This document shows, piece after piece, positions 1-11,166 of a DNA stretch of 32,908 nt (within the stretch, counting starts at the first letter, position 1; every line of letters begins with the position of its first letter). Both the position numbers and the translations under genes were made by a program. This DNA is from Pseudomonadota bacterium. Lineage in GTDB: Bacteria > Pseudomonadota > Gammaproteobacteria > Steroidobacterales > Steroidobacteraceae. The stretch covers positions 1-32,908 of the forward strand of contig JAFEDT010000015.1 of the NCBI GenBank assembly GCA_018241445.1, in the 5' to 3' direction. The notes below the pieces were generated by a model. The model was not told the DNA's origin, made no database searches, and worked only from the letters and a program-made list of their open reading frames with translations.

Positions 1-228
1 GAGCGATACCACTGCCAATGATGCTGTTAACGCTGCGGCCACTACCGATAATGCTGTTTGTGCCGCTGCCGATGATGCTGTTAGCGCTGCGCCCACTGCC
101 AATGATGCTCTTTTGAGCGATACCACTGCCAATGATGCTGTTAACGCTGCGGCCACTACCGATAATGCTGTTTGTGCCGCTGCCGATGATGCTGTTAGCG
201 CTGCGCCCACTGCCAATGATGCTCTTTT
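1..228. repeat. Two perfect 114-bp tandem repeats inside a coding region
   Basis: Positions 1-114 and 115-228 are identical base for base and the array runs off the left edge, so the true copy number is unknown. The unit is 38 codons long and keeps the minus-strand reading frame open. Within each unit the protein motif SIIGSG occurs four times with linkers of 4, 2, 4 and 4 residues, so the 114-bp unit is itself a higher-order copy of shorter 8- and 10-codon repeats. Perfect identity implies recent duplication or ongoing homogenisation. Confidence 0.95.
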
Positions 229-322
229 GAGAGACACCACTGCCGATGATGCTGCCGAATGCAGGACCTGCCAGAACGGCCACAAGTCCAACACCGCCAA
301 CGAACAAAGTCGCCCTTCTCAT
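1..322 (-). CDS. Secreted SIIGSG-repeat protein, 5' part only
   Basis: Minus-strand ATG at 322-320, preceded by AGGGAG (328-333); the frame is open to the left edge, giving 107 residues without a stop. Residues 1-23 read as a signal peptide: two arginines after Met, then a hydrophobic run ending in PAFG. From residue 24 the protein is purely repetitive: nine copies of SIIGSG separated by VSQK, RSAN, TN, RSVN and IAQK linkers. I do not recognise a named family. The even Ser/Ile/Gly pattern suggests a secreted beta-structured or adhesive repeat, which is inference. It is transcribed away from two DUF6502-type genes. From memory, glycine-rich GIGGTG-type repeat proteins with a DUF5666 domain often neighbour DUF6502 genes, so a DUF5666 C-terminus outside the window is possible. 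The DNA-level repeats suggest length variation between strains. Confidence 0.8.
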   Translation of the reverse strand, partial: MRRATLFVGGVGLVAVLAGPAFGSIIGSGVSQKSIIGSGRSANSIIGSGTNSIIGSGRSVNSIIGSGIAQKSIIGSGRSANSIIGSGTNSIIGSGRSVNSIIGSGIA

Positions 323-407
323 CGCTGCTCCCTAAAGTCGCTGGTTCGCGACACAACGCGGGGGGCCACTCACCCCCTCGCCTCATGGTTACTGAGACGC
401 GGGTCAC

Positions 408-437
408 ATAATGCAGCACCTAAAGGAAATATGACAA
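408..437 (-). promoter_or_regulatory. Candidate sigma70 promoter for the SIIGSG-repeat gene
   Basis: On the minus strand TTGTCA (437-432, 5/6 match to TTGACA) is followed by an 18-bp spacer and CATTAT (413-408, 4/6 match to TATAAT). This predicts a start near 400 and a leader of about 80 nt that contains a GGGGG/CCCCC hairpin before the AGGGAG ribosome binding site. The -35 box overlaps the -35 box of the opposite promoter. Confidence 0.45.
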
Positions 438-459
438 GTATTTCGTTGCTTTTTATAGA
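431..459 (+). promoter_or_regulatory. Candidate sigma70 promoter for the DUF6502-type gene pair
   Basis: ATGACA (431-436, 5/6) and TATAGA (454-459, 4/6) are separated by 17 bp in an AT-rich pocket between the two divergent genes. The predicted start near 466 leaves an untranslated leader of about 85 nt to the ATG at 552. It shares its -35 region with the minus-strand promoter, so the two directions would compete or be co-regulated. Confidence 0.45.
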
Positions 460-551
460 AATGCCCGGAATTGCTGCAATGCAGCAGGACTCATTGTATT
501 CTGGGCGCTACAGTTCCCCGAAGTGGTCACCGGCCCCACCTGCGGCAATCC

Positions 552-1481
552 ATGCGCAAATACCCCAAACGAACTGCATCGGAGCTCGCTAGCGCGGCAT
601 TCGAGGCACTGACGCCAGTGCTTGTGCGAACCGGGGTAACCAGCCCGGCGGCTGAGGCTCTCTTACGTTCAGCCTACGTTCGCACCGCAGCTGCTGAACG
701 CAGATCTGGGCGTCGTGTGAACATTTCAGAAGTATCAATCCAGACCGGAATTAATCGCCATGCTGTAGCGGCTCTGTTGCGAAAGTCGAGGATTGCTAGC
801 GAGGCTGACCTTCTGGCGCGCAGCGCACCCATTCGTGTGATCCGGCGATGGCAAGGTGACCCGCAGTTTCACACGGCTGGTAAACCCCGGGATCTGAATG
901 TCGGAAACCCACGCGCGACCGGCCCTACCCTCTGGTCATTAGTAAAAAAAAGTGTGCCGGGAGTATGGCCGCGCCTCGTGATAGATGAACTGTTGCGCCT
1001 GGACCTTCTTGAAGCGCGGCCAGATAGCAAGGTTCGGTACAAAAAGCCGCTGCAGGCGTTAGTGCGAGACTCTCTGCCCCTGCCTCAAGTTGACAAGCAA
1101 AGTCATCAGTGGATTAGAGATGCGATACAAGCCTCGATTCAACATCACTTGGATGGAAAGCCAGTCGTGCGATCCACCCAAGCCGTCAACATCGCACCCG
1201 AACAGCTTCCCCTCGTGCGCCGAATGGTGAATGACATCCTAGAGAGGGTCGTCTCAGAGCTGACAGAGCAACTGAGCAGTCCTCGGTGGCGAGATGTGTC
1301 GTCCAACACGAGGTCAAGTCCGCGGCTACGGGTTGGATTCTCCGTGTTTACGACTGAAGAAGAGCCGCCTGTCAAATCTGTAACGTCGATTAGGCGGCGT
1401 GCTAGAAAGATCAGCAGGGCCGCGTCTTCGCAATCGACACGTGGTGGACGGAAGATCAAGCGGAGCACAGTCGATGCTTAG
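552..1481 (+). CDS. DUF6502-family protein
   Basis: 309 residues from the ATG at 552; the frame is open further upstream only with TTG starts, and no strong ribosome binding site decides between them. Residues 12-50 (AFEALTPVLVRTG... then ALLRSAYVRTAAAE) followed by a helix-turn-helix-like stretch at about 57-80 (VNISEVSIQTGINRHAVAALL) are what I recognise as the DUF6502 N-terminus. This is followed by a W...DPQFH segment and GxPR. The middle resembles a winged helix (LVIDELLRLDLLEA). The C-terminus is a helix ending in a beta segment (RLRVGFSVFTTEEE) plus a basic Arg/Ser tail. The role is unknown; the fold suggests DNA binding. The stop lies 13 nt before the next ATG, so the two genes are probably co-transcribed. 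GC content is visibly lower than in the rest of the window. Confidence 0.75.
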   Translation: MRKYPKRTASELASAAFEALTPVLVRTGVTSPAAEALLRSAYVRTAAAERRSGRRVNISEVSIQTGINRHAVAALLRKSRIASEADLLARSAPIRVIRRWQGDPQFHTAGKPRDLNVGNPRATGPTLWSLVKKSVPGVWPRLVIDELLRLDLLEARPDSKVRYKKPLQALVRDSLPLPQVDKQSHQWIRDAIQASIQHHLDGKPVVRSTQAVNIAPEQLPLVRRMVNDILERVVSELTEQLSSPRWRDVSSNTRSSPRLRVGFSVFTTEEEPPVKSVTSIRRRARKISRAASSQSTRGGRKIKRSTVDA

Positions 1482-1494
1482 TAGAGGGGAGCAA

Positions 1495-2376
1495 ATGACA
1501 ACCAAGAAGGCTAGCCTTCGTACTGCGTCAATCGGGCGTGCCGTACATGACAACAGTCATTTATTAACATCCAAAGAATCCCTTGATCTTCGACCCGCGC
1601 TCGAAGCGCTTCTTGGGGAAACGGTTTCCTTTCTTTTGGCTGCGGGTTTAAGTAGTAGCGCGGTGATTGCTCAGCTCCGCACCGTGGCGAAGCGCCTTGA
1701 GAGCGGGCTCGGGGCGACGCGGCCGCAGCTTGTCAAGCAGCTGCGCGATGAGCGAGAGCAGTTGGTCGAGATCGCCGGGGTCGTCCATGACTGGACGCGA
1801 GATGCCGCGTTCACCGACAGTTGCGCCGATCCCGTAGAAATCACAAACGCGCAACTCCGACGTCTTGTTGGCCGAAGGTTTCAACAACGGCGCATTCCTG
1901 ACGCGGTGAAATGGATGAAAGAGAATAGAATTGTTCGGAAAACCCGACGAAACACCTATGCGCTCGCCACTGGACGGCAGATGGTCTACTCAAGCAAACA
2001 TCGGCATCGCATCGGAGTGGAACGGGCTGCCGTATTGGTCTCTCAGTACTTGGGAGTCGCTCTACGGAACGCCTTCGCAGCGAACCCCCACATTCGCGAC
2101 ATCGACCGCGATGCCCGCGTCTACTTCCTCCCAGAAAAGTACGTGCCATTGTGGCGCGAGGTCGTGCGGGAACGTGCGCAGGCGTTCCTGGAGAGTATCG
2201 ACAACTGGCTGGAGGATCATGCCAGGCATGCGCGCGCGGGCAACGTGCGTGAGGTCGCCCTGCACTGCTACTCCTATACCGGCGAGAGTCGACCCATGCG
2301 GATGCGAATTTCCCCGCGCCCGCGAAGACGGCAGGGCTCGGCAGCGTCGCAGGCGGGCGTGGCCGCCCATTCCTGA
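1495..2376 (+). CDS. Second DUF6502-like protein (divergent paralogue)
   Basis: 293 residues. The ATG at 1495 is chosen because AGAGGGGAG (1483-1491) stands just before it; an in-frame ATG at 1474 lies inside the upstream gene. The layout parallels the upstream gene. An N-terminal helical segment (LEALLGETVSFLLAAG) is followed by a winged-helix-like middle (NAQLRRLVGRRF...VKWMKENRIVRK). The end is a long helix followed by a beta strand (VALHCYSYTGE), matching the C-terminal helix/strand of DUF6502. Similarity to the first gene is structural rather than close in sequence, so membership is inferred. The function is unknown. The last ~30 residues are Arg/Ala-rich and encoded by much more GC-rich DNA, as if the frame had run into a different neighbouring sequence. 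Confidence 0.6.
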   Translation: MTTKKASLRTASIGRAVHDNSHLLTSKESLDLRPALEALLGETVSFLLAAGLSSSAVIAQLRTVAKRLESGLGATRPQLVKQLRDEREQLVEIAGVVHDWTRDAAFTDSCADPVEITNAQLRRLVGRRFQQRRIPDAVKWMKENRIVRKTRRNTYALATGRQMVYSSKHRHRIGVERAAVLVSQYLGVALRNAFAANPHIRDIDRDARVYFLPEKYVPLWREVVRERAQAFLESIDNWLEDHARHARAGNVREVALHCYSYTGESRPMRMRISPRPRRRQGSAASQAGVAAHS

Positions 2377-2554
2377 TGAAGGCCCCGGGGCACCGCTCGT
2401 TCCGCAGCCCGCCCCGGCTTGCCTGCGCAACTCGCTCGCCACCGGAGGGCCGGCTTGCTGAGTTGACGCGCGTACCGGCCTGACCAGCCGCCCTCGCCGC
2501 CCCTCCCCCCTTGGTGCAGTTCCCCGCCCGCCGGGGCTGCGTTACCGTGGCGGG

Positions 2555-5711
<3,157 letters not shown>

Positions 5712-5728
<17 letters not shown>

Positions 5729-6956
5729 GTCTCAACTGCAAGCCGCGCCGCCCGGGGCCGCTTCCGCACCGGGCGCGGGCCCCGTTGGCGGCACAAGCCG
5801 CAAGCTCTGGCTGCTGCTGCTGATCGCGCTGTTGCTGGCGGCATGGGGCATCGTCAGCCGCCTCGGCGCCCGCGCCGCACTGGACCGTGAGGCGCGGGCC
5901 GCCGCGATCATCACCGTGGCCACCGTGCGGCCGACGCTCGGACCGGCGAGCGACGAGTTGGAGCTGCCCGGCACCGTGCAGGCCTTCTACGAGGCGCCAA
6001 TCTACGCCCGCACCAGCGGCTACCTGCGGGCCTGGTATACGGACATCGGTGCGACAGTGAAGAAGGGACAGCTGCTGGCGCTGATCGAAACGCCGGAGGT
6101 GGACCAGCAGCTGCGCCAGGCGCAGGCGGACCTGGCCACCGCCACGGCAAACTACGAGCTTGCACGCACCACCAATGAGCGCTGGCAGGGCCTGCTTGCG
6201 ACCCAGTCGGTATCGCAGCAGGACGCGGACCAGCGCGCCGGCGATGCCAGCGCCAAGGCGGCCGCGCGCCAGTCGGCTGCGGCCAACCTGCAGCGGCTGC
6301 GTGAGCTGTCGGGCTTCAAGCGGGTCGTGGCGCCCTTCGACGGCGTCGTCACCCAGCGCAACACCGATATCGGTGCGCTGATCAACGCCGGGCAGAGTTC
6401 GGGCAACGCGCTGTTCCGTGTCGCCGACACCCATCGGCTGCGCATCTACGTGGCGGTGCCGCAGGCCTATGCCGCGGGCGTCAAGGCGGGTGTGCCTGCG
6501 CAACTGGAGTTTTCCGACCGGCCAGGCAGGCGCTACGAAGCGCAGGTCGTCAATACCGCCCGCGCCCTGGATGCCGGCTCGCGCACCCTGCAGGTGGAAC
6601 TGCAGATCGATAACAGCGCCGCCGAGCTGCTGCCCGGCTCCTACGCCCAGGTACACCTCAACCTGCATCCCGACACCCCGCTGTTGCGCATCCCGGTCAA
6701 CACGGTGCTGTTCCGCTCCCAGGGGCAGCAGGTCGCGGTGATTGATGGCACGCGACATGTGCACCTGCGGAACATCACCCAGGGACGCGACTTCGGCAAG
6801 GAAATCGAGGTGCTGTCGGGGATCTCGCCGCAGGATGTGCTGGTTGTGAATCCACCGGACTCCCTGGACGATGGCGCGCTGGTTCGCCTTGCACCGGTGT
6901 CGTCGGTGGGGTCGCATGGCTCCGCCGCCGCGGCCGGCGGCGCCAGGAGCCCATGA
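5712..6956 (+). CDS. RND efflux membrane fusion protein (HlyD/AcrA type)
   Basis: 414 residues from the ATG at 5712, which has AGGAG about 9 nt upstream and overlaps the end of the permease gene; longer in-frame starts would lie deep inside the permease. There is a cytoplasmic Pro/Ala-rich tail (1-30), one membrane anchor (about 31-48, KLWLLLLIALLLAAWGIV) and two lipoyl half-motifs (about 100-130 and 205-227, the second VVAPFDGVVTQRNTDIG). The half-motifs flank an Ala/Gln-rich helical hairpin (about 131-200) that would contact the outer-membrane channel. A beta-barrel and membrane-proximal domain follow. There is no lipobox, so it is anchored by the helix rather than by lipid. It bridges the permease and the outer-membrane factor encoded on either side. 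Confidence 0.92.
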
Positions 6957-8422
6957 ACTCCCGGACCGCGCGATATCCCTCCCTGGGCACAGCGGCGCTG
7001 TCGCCCGGCGCTGCTGCGCTGGCCGCCACGTTGCTGACAGCCTGTTCGCTGGCCCCGCACTACAGACGGCCCCAGACCGAGGCTGCGCCGCCTCAGTTCA
7101 AGGAAGCGCAGGACCTGGCGTGGAAAACCGCGGCGCCCGCCGATGAGACGCCGCGCGGGCGCTGGTGGGAGCAGTTCGGCGACCCCGACCTCGACCGCCT
7201 GGAGGAACAGGTCGGCGCATCCAACCAGGGACTGAAGGCCGCCTTCGCCCGTCTCGAGCAGGCGCGCGCCCAGACGCGCTCCGCCCGGGCCTCCTGGTTC
7301 CCAGACCTGTCGGCCCAGGCGAGCGCAACCCGCGGTGAGGCCTCGCTCAACTCCGCTGTCTATAACCCCGGGCGACCAGCGACGGGCAACACCTTCACCA
7401 CCGGTGCCGCGGTGTCCTGGGAACTGGATGTGTTCGGGCGTGTGCGCAACACCGTCGCCGCAGCGCACGCGAGCGAGCAGGCCAGCGCGGGCGACCTTGC
7501 GGCGCTGGATCTTGCCACCCACGCGCAGCTCGCCACCACCTACTTCACCCTGCGCGGTCTGGACGAGGAGCAGGCGCTGCTCGATCGCACGGTCGGCGAC
7601 TACGAGCACGCCCTGACCCTGACCCGCAACCTGTACCAGGGCGGCGCTGCCGCCCTCGCAGACGTGCAGCAGGCGCAGCTGCAGGTCGACAACGCCCGTA
7701 CCCAGGCGGAGGACGTGCGGCTGCGACGCGCGCAGGACGAGCACGCCATCTCAGTGCTCATCGGGCGCCTGCCCTCCACGTTCACGCTGCCGCCGCGCAC
7801 CGCGGCGCAGGCGCCCGGCGAACTCCCGGCCCCACGGCCGCAAATGCCGTCGCAACTGCTGGAGCGTCGCCCCGACGTAGCCGCGGCCGAGCGGCGGGTG
7901 GCCGCAGCCAACGCGGCGATCGGCGTGGCGCGCGCCGCCTGGTTCCCGCTGTTCAGCCTGCAGGGCGCCGCCGGCTACGAGAGCACGCAATCCTCGAACT
8001 GGATCACCGCGCCCAGCCGCTTCTGGTCGCTCGGACCCACGGCCCTGCTGACCGTGTTCGACTGGGGCCGCCATGCGGCGCAATCAGCCGCCGCGCGCGC
8101 CGCTTACGAGGAACAGGTGGCCAACTACCGCGGCACCGTGCTCACCGCGTACCAGGAGGTCGAGGACAGCCTCGCGGCGCTGCGCCAGCTGCAACGCGAG
8201 GCGACGACCCAGGCGGCTGCCGTTGCCGCGGCCCAGGGCGCCCTCCACCAGGCCACGCTGCGCTACCAGGGCGGCATCGTGACCTACCTGGAAGTGGTCA
8301 GCACCGAGAACGCTGCGCTATCGGCGCAGCTTGCCGCCGCCGAGATCCGCACCCGCCAGGCGAACGCCACCGTACTGCTTCTGCAGGCCCTCGGCGGCGA
8401 CTGGCGCGATACCGGGAGCTGA
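6953..8422 (+). CDS. RND efflux outer-membrane lipoprotein (NodT/OprM family)
   Basis: 489 residues; the ATG overlaps the previous stop as ATGA. The N-terminus carries a lipobox (LLTAC, Cys31) followed by SLAPHYRRP, typical of NodT-family outer-membrane factors. Next comes WWEQFGDPDLDRL and two repeated helical halves (LEQARAQTRSARASWFPDLS and ERRVAAANAAIGVARAAWFP) that form the TolC-like trimeric tunnel. It exports whatever the upstream permease captures. The operon ends here: the next gene is on the other strand and only a short CACTT/AAGTG hairpin follows, without a T-run. Confidence 0.93.
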   Translation: MNSRTARYPSLGTAALSPGAAALAATLLTACSLAPHYRRPQTEAAPPQFKEAQDLAWKTAAPADETPRGRWWEQFGDPDLDRLEEQVGASNQGLKAAFARLEQARAQTRSARASWFPDLSAQASATRGEASLNSAVYNPGRPATGNTFTTGAAVSWELDVFGRVRNTVAAAHASEQASAGDLAALDLATHAQLATTYFTLRGLDEEQALLDRTVGDYEHALTLTRNLYQGGAAALADVQQAQLQVDNARTQAEDVRLRRAQDEHAISVLIGRLPSTFTLPPRTAAQAPGELPAPRPQMPSQLLERRPDVAAAERRVAAANAAIGVARAAWFPLFSLQGAAGYESTQSSNWITAPSRFWSLGPTALLTVFDWGRHAAQSAAARAAYEEQVANYRGTVLTAYQEVEDSLAALRQLQREATTQAAAVAAAQGALHQATLRYQGGIVTYLEVVSTENAALSAQLAAAEIRTRQANATVLLLQALGGDWRDTGS

Positions 8423-8465
8423 GCGCCCAGCGCAACCGGGCCCGCACCTCACTTATCAAGTGGGA

Positions 8466-8825
8466 TCAACGCTCCGGGCTATTGCCGGCCAGCGCGCGGT
8501 AGGCGGCGCCGCCGAGGCCCGCACCCAGGAGCGGCGCAACCCAGAACAGCCACAGCTGTGACAAGGCCCAGCCGCCGACAATCAGCGCCGGACCGGTGCT
8601 GCGCGCCGGGTTGACCGAGGTGTTGGTCACCGGGATGCTGATCAGGTGGATCACACACGAAGGCAGCGGGGAGCGAGTATCCGCCGGGGGAGTGCTCCGC
8701 GTAGCCGTTGGCCGCCAGCCCCCCGCTGGCGAGGTCGAAGCCGGCCTTGCCGCTGGCGATGAAGTACAGCACGGCGGCGGCGGCTATCCCCTGAACTCCG
8801 CCAAAACACGCTTGGAAAGTGGCAT
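8466..8825 (-). pseudogene. aqpZ: aqpZ (aquaporin Z) pseudogene with two internal deletions
   Basis: Minus-strand pieces of one aquaporin Z gene lie in order but in different frames. The original start survives (ATG at 8825, AGGGGA upstream) and encodes [11 protein letters not shown]. Around 8790-8800 the sequence jumps to [20 protein letters not shown]...[14 protein letters not shown], losing roughly 70 residues that would include the first NPA box. Around 8651-8660 it jumps again, losing roughly 40 residues, to [20 protein letters not shown] with the second NPA box intact. It then runs to the natural stop at 8466. Both junctions shift frame, so no full protein can be made. Deletion sizes are estimated from the known AqpZ layout of about 230 residues. 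The surviving parts are well conserved, which suggests recent decay. Confidence 0.88.
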
Positions 8826-8930
8826 GAGACCCGTCCCCTGATTGTTTGAAAGCCCCGGGGTGGATCTTACATCGGCCGTTCCGCTTGAGGCGAAGCGGCC
8901 GGCGAGCCGCGGGTCCGCGGCCCTGTGCTG

Positions 8931-10400
8931 TCAGCCCGTCACCCGGGCGAAGTCGATGAAACCGCGCTGTACGTTGGTATCCAGCAGCTTCACCTGCACC
9001 GCATCCCCCACATCCAGGCCCTCGAAGCCACGCACCACTTTCCCATCCGCCACCGGATGCATGATGCGCACCCACGTGCCTTTTTCCGACGCGCCGGTCA
9101 CGACGCCGTGGAATTGCTGCCCGATGCGTGTCTGCAGCAGCTGTGCTGCCGCGCTCTTGCGCACCAGCCGCTCGACCTTCTGGGCATTCCCCTCCTGCAC
9201 CGTACAGTGGGCGGCGAGCGAGCGCAGATCCTCCGCGTTGTACGGCACCGTCGCGCCGGCGAGTGCGGCCTTGAGCAGGCGTTGCGTGATGACGTCGGGG
9301 TAGCGGCGATTGGGCGCAGTGGAATGGGTGTAGTCGCTGACGGCCAGGCCAAAATGTCCCTCGGCCGCTTGCCCCGGAAGCTTCAGTGCGTACTCAGCGG
9401 CCCCCAGCAGCTTGACGACCGCGAGCGACAGGTCGGCAAACTGCGCCGGTGCGGCCTGCTGGCGCCTGATCAGGAAGCCGCTCAGCGCCTTCGCGTCCGC
9501 CACCGCGGGCAGTGTTTCCCCGAGCGTACGCGCCAGCTCCACGATCCGCGGCCAGCGCTGCGGTGCGCGCAACACACGCCGCAGCGACGGCGACTTGCGT
9601 GCCTCCAGGAAACGCGCCACCACGCCGTTGGCTGCGATCATGAAGTACTCGATCAGTTCCTTGGCGCGATTGTCCTCGTCGGCCCGCAGGTCCGCGAGCT
9701 GACCACCGTCATAGACGGCCTGCGCCTCGATGGTAAGCAGTGTCAGCGTTCCCTGGTCCTTGCGCACGCGCTTCAGCGTCTGCGCGACGCGGTCCTGGAT
9801 CCGCAACTGCTCATCCATGCCCTTGACCGCCACCACGGGCGCCGGCGCGGGCCCTTTGCCGTCCAGCCAGGCGGCGACGCTGTTGTAGGCAAGCTTGGCG
9901 CGGTTGATGACCCGCGCGCGGTAGATCTCCGAGGCGCCGATCTGGCCATCGGCAGTCACCGTCATGTCGATCACGACGCTGAGGCGCTCCTGGCCGTCCG
10001 CGAGCGAGGTCAGGTCTGTCGACAGGGCCTCCGGCAGCATCGGGAATATCTGCGCCGCGGTATAGACCGAAGTGGTATTGACGGCGGCGGCGTTGTCGAG
10101 CGGTGACCCGAGCCTGACCAGCGCATCGACGTCCGCCACGGACACCAGGATGCGCGTCGCGCCGTCGGCTGCCGGTTGTGACACGGACAGCTGATCGAGG
10201 TCGCGTGAGTCATCGTTGTCGATCGAACACCACAGCAGCGCGCGCTGGTCGCGCACCGCGCTGCCGCCATCCAGCGCCGGCGCTTTGATGGTGCGCAGCT
10301 CGGCGGCGGCATCCGCCGGCAGGTCCGGCTGCAGGCCGTTGTCGAGCATCGCGCGGTGCGCGATGGCCTTCAGTTCGCTGCTGTTCGAGTCTTGCGGCAT
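8931..10400 (-). CDS. RNB-domain (RNase II/R family) ribonuclease, short form
   Basis: 489 residues, much shorter than RNase II (about 640) or RNase R (about 800): the N-terminal cold-shock domains are missing and only a C-terminal S1-like stretch ([18 protein letters not shown]) remains. The RNB active site reads [12 protein letters not shown], residues 60-71, with D61, D67 and D69 in place. The fourth metal-binding Asp of RNase II/R (D210 in E. coli RNase II) is Gln70. I believe this [11 protein letters not shown] form typifies a group of short RNB proteins, so it need not mean loss of activity. The downstream motif [17 protein letters not shown] is the usual RNB RNA-binding signature. Expected role: 3'-5' exoribonuclease on RNA. 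It starts 31 nt after thiD and may be carried on the thiamine transcript, though no functional link is evident. Confidence 0.88.
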   Translation of the reverse strand: MPQDSNSSELKAIAHRAMLDNGLQPDLPADAAAELRTIKAPALDGGSAVRDQRALLWCSIDNDDSRDLDQLSVSQPAADGATRILVSVADVDALVRLGSPLDNAAAVNTTSVYTAAQIFPMLPEALSTDLTSLADGQERLSVVIDMTVTADGQIGASEIYRARVINRAKLAYNSVAAWLDGKGPAPAPVVAVKGMDEQLRIQDRVAQTLKRVRKDQGTLTLLTIEAQAVYDGGQLADLRADEDNRAKELIEYFMIAANGVVARFLEARKSPSLRRVLRAPQRWPRIVELARTLGETLPAVADAKALSGFLIRRQQAAPAQFADLSLAVVKLLGAAEYALKLPGQAAEGHFGLAVSDYTHSTAPNRRYPDVITQRLLKAALAGATVPYNAEDLRSLAAHCTVQEGNAQKVERLVRKSAAAQLLQTRIGQQFHGVVTGASEKGTWVRIMHPVADGKVVRGFEGLDVGDAVQVKLLDTNVQRGFIDFARVTG

Positions 10401-10431
10401 TGCTGCATCATAGCGGAAGCTGCGTTGACGC

Positions 10432-11166
10432 TCACGCTGCCGGACCGAGCAGCCCTCTCACATGATCCCTGGCGCGCCGCACCGCCTCCACCAGCGGCTG
10501 CCGCGCCGCCAGTCCCGCTGCGATGGCGCTGGCGAGCGCGCAGCCGGTGCCGCGCGCCTGCGCGCCGAGGCGCCTGCCATCAAACCAGTACGGCGCGGCA
10601 TCGGCGTGCAGCAGGAGATCGCGGCAGCGCTCGCCCGTGCCGTGGCCGCCCTTGATCAGCACCGCCTCCGGCCCCAGTTGCAGCAGGGCGCGTGCCTGCG
10701 CGACCAGGGCCACCTCGTCCTGCGCCGGCGCCGCGCCGAGCAGCAGCGCCGCCTCGGGAATGTTGGGAGTCAGCACCGTGGTGTTGGGTAGCAGCCGCTC
10801 CAGCAACACGCGCACACCAGCGGCTTCCAGCAGGCTGCCACCGGATGAGGAGGCCAGCACGGGATCGACGACCACCGGGCAGCGCTCGCGTGGCGGCACG
10901 CTGGCGGCCACCGCTTCCACGATTGCCGCCTGCGCCAGCATGCCGATCTTGACCGCGGCATAACGGCCGCTGGCGGCCTCGATCTGCGCCGCCACGGCCT
11001 GCGCTGTCATGGCGTGCGTGGCGATGAAGCGGGTGTCGGTCTGTACCGTGACGGCGGTGACGGCGCACACCGCGCGCAAGCCCAGGGCGCTCAGCGTCGC
11101 GACATCACGCACCAGCCCGGCCCCGCCGCTGGAATCCACACCGGCGATGACCAGTACGCAACTCAC
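10432..11166 (-). CDS. thiD: Hydroxymethylpyrimidine/phosphomethylpyrimidine kinase
   Basis: 244 residues. ThiD phosphorylates hydroxymethylpyrimidine (HMP) and HMP-phosphate to HMP pyrophosphate, the pyrimidine half of thiamine. The ribokinase-like fold shows the N-terminal substrate loop AGVDSSGGAG (8-17), the KGGHGTG stretch, and the anion-hole/catalytic motif ARGTGCALAS with Cys209. It is slightly shorter than E. coli ThiD (266). Its start overlaps the thiF stop by 4 nt, so translation is probably coupled. It is the last recognisable thiamine gene of the riboswitch-led operon. Confidence 0.95.
   Translation of the reverse strand: MSCVLVIAGVDSSGGAGLVRDVATLSALGLRAVCAVTAVTVQTDTRFIATHAMTAQAVAAQIEAASGRYAAVKIGMLAQAAIVEAVAASVPPRERCPVVVDPVLASSSGGSLLEAAGVRVLLERLLPNTTVLTPNIPEAALLLGAAPAQDEVALVAQARALLQLGPEAVLIKGGHGTGERCRDLLLHADAAPYWFDGRRLGAQARGTGCALASAIAAGLAARQPLVEAVRRARDHVRGLLGPAA

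Noticed and set aside
1..228. CRISPR array
   Set aside because: The repeats are contiguous, in a coding frame and without unique spacers.
113..592. Plus-strand frame over the tandem repeats
   Set aside because: The minus strand gives a signal peptide, a ribosome binding site and a regular SIIGSG repeat; the plus frame gives only an irregular Ala/Asp-rich run.
2463..2491. TTGACG as the -35 of an RND operon promoter
   Set aside because: No acceptable -10 box lies 16-18 bp downstream; the promoter of the pump operon could not be placed.
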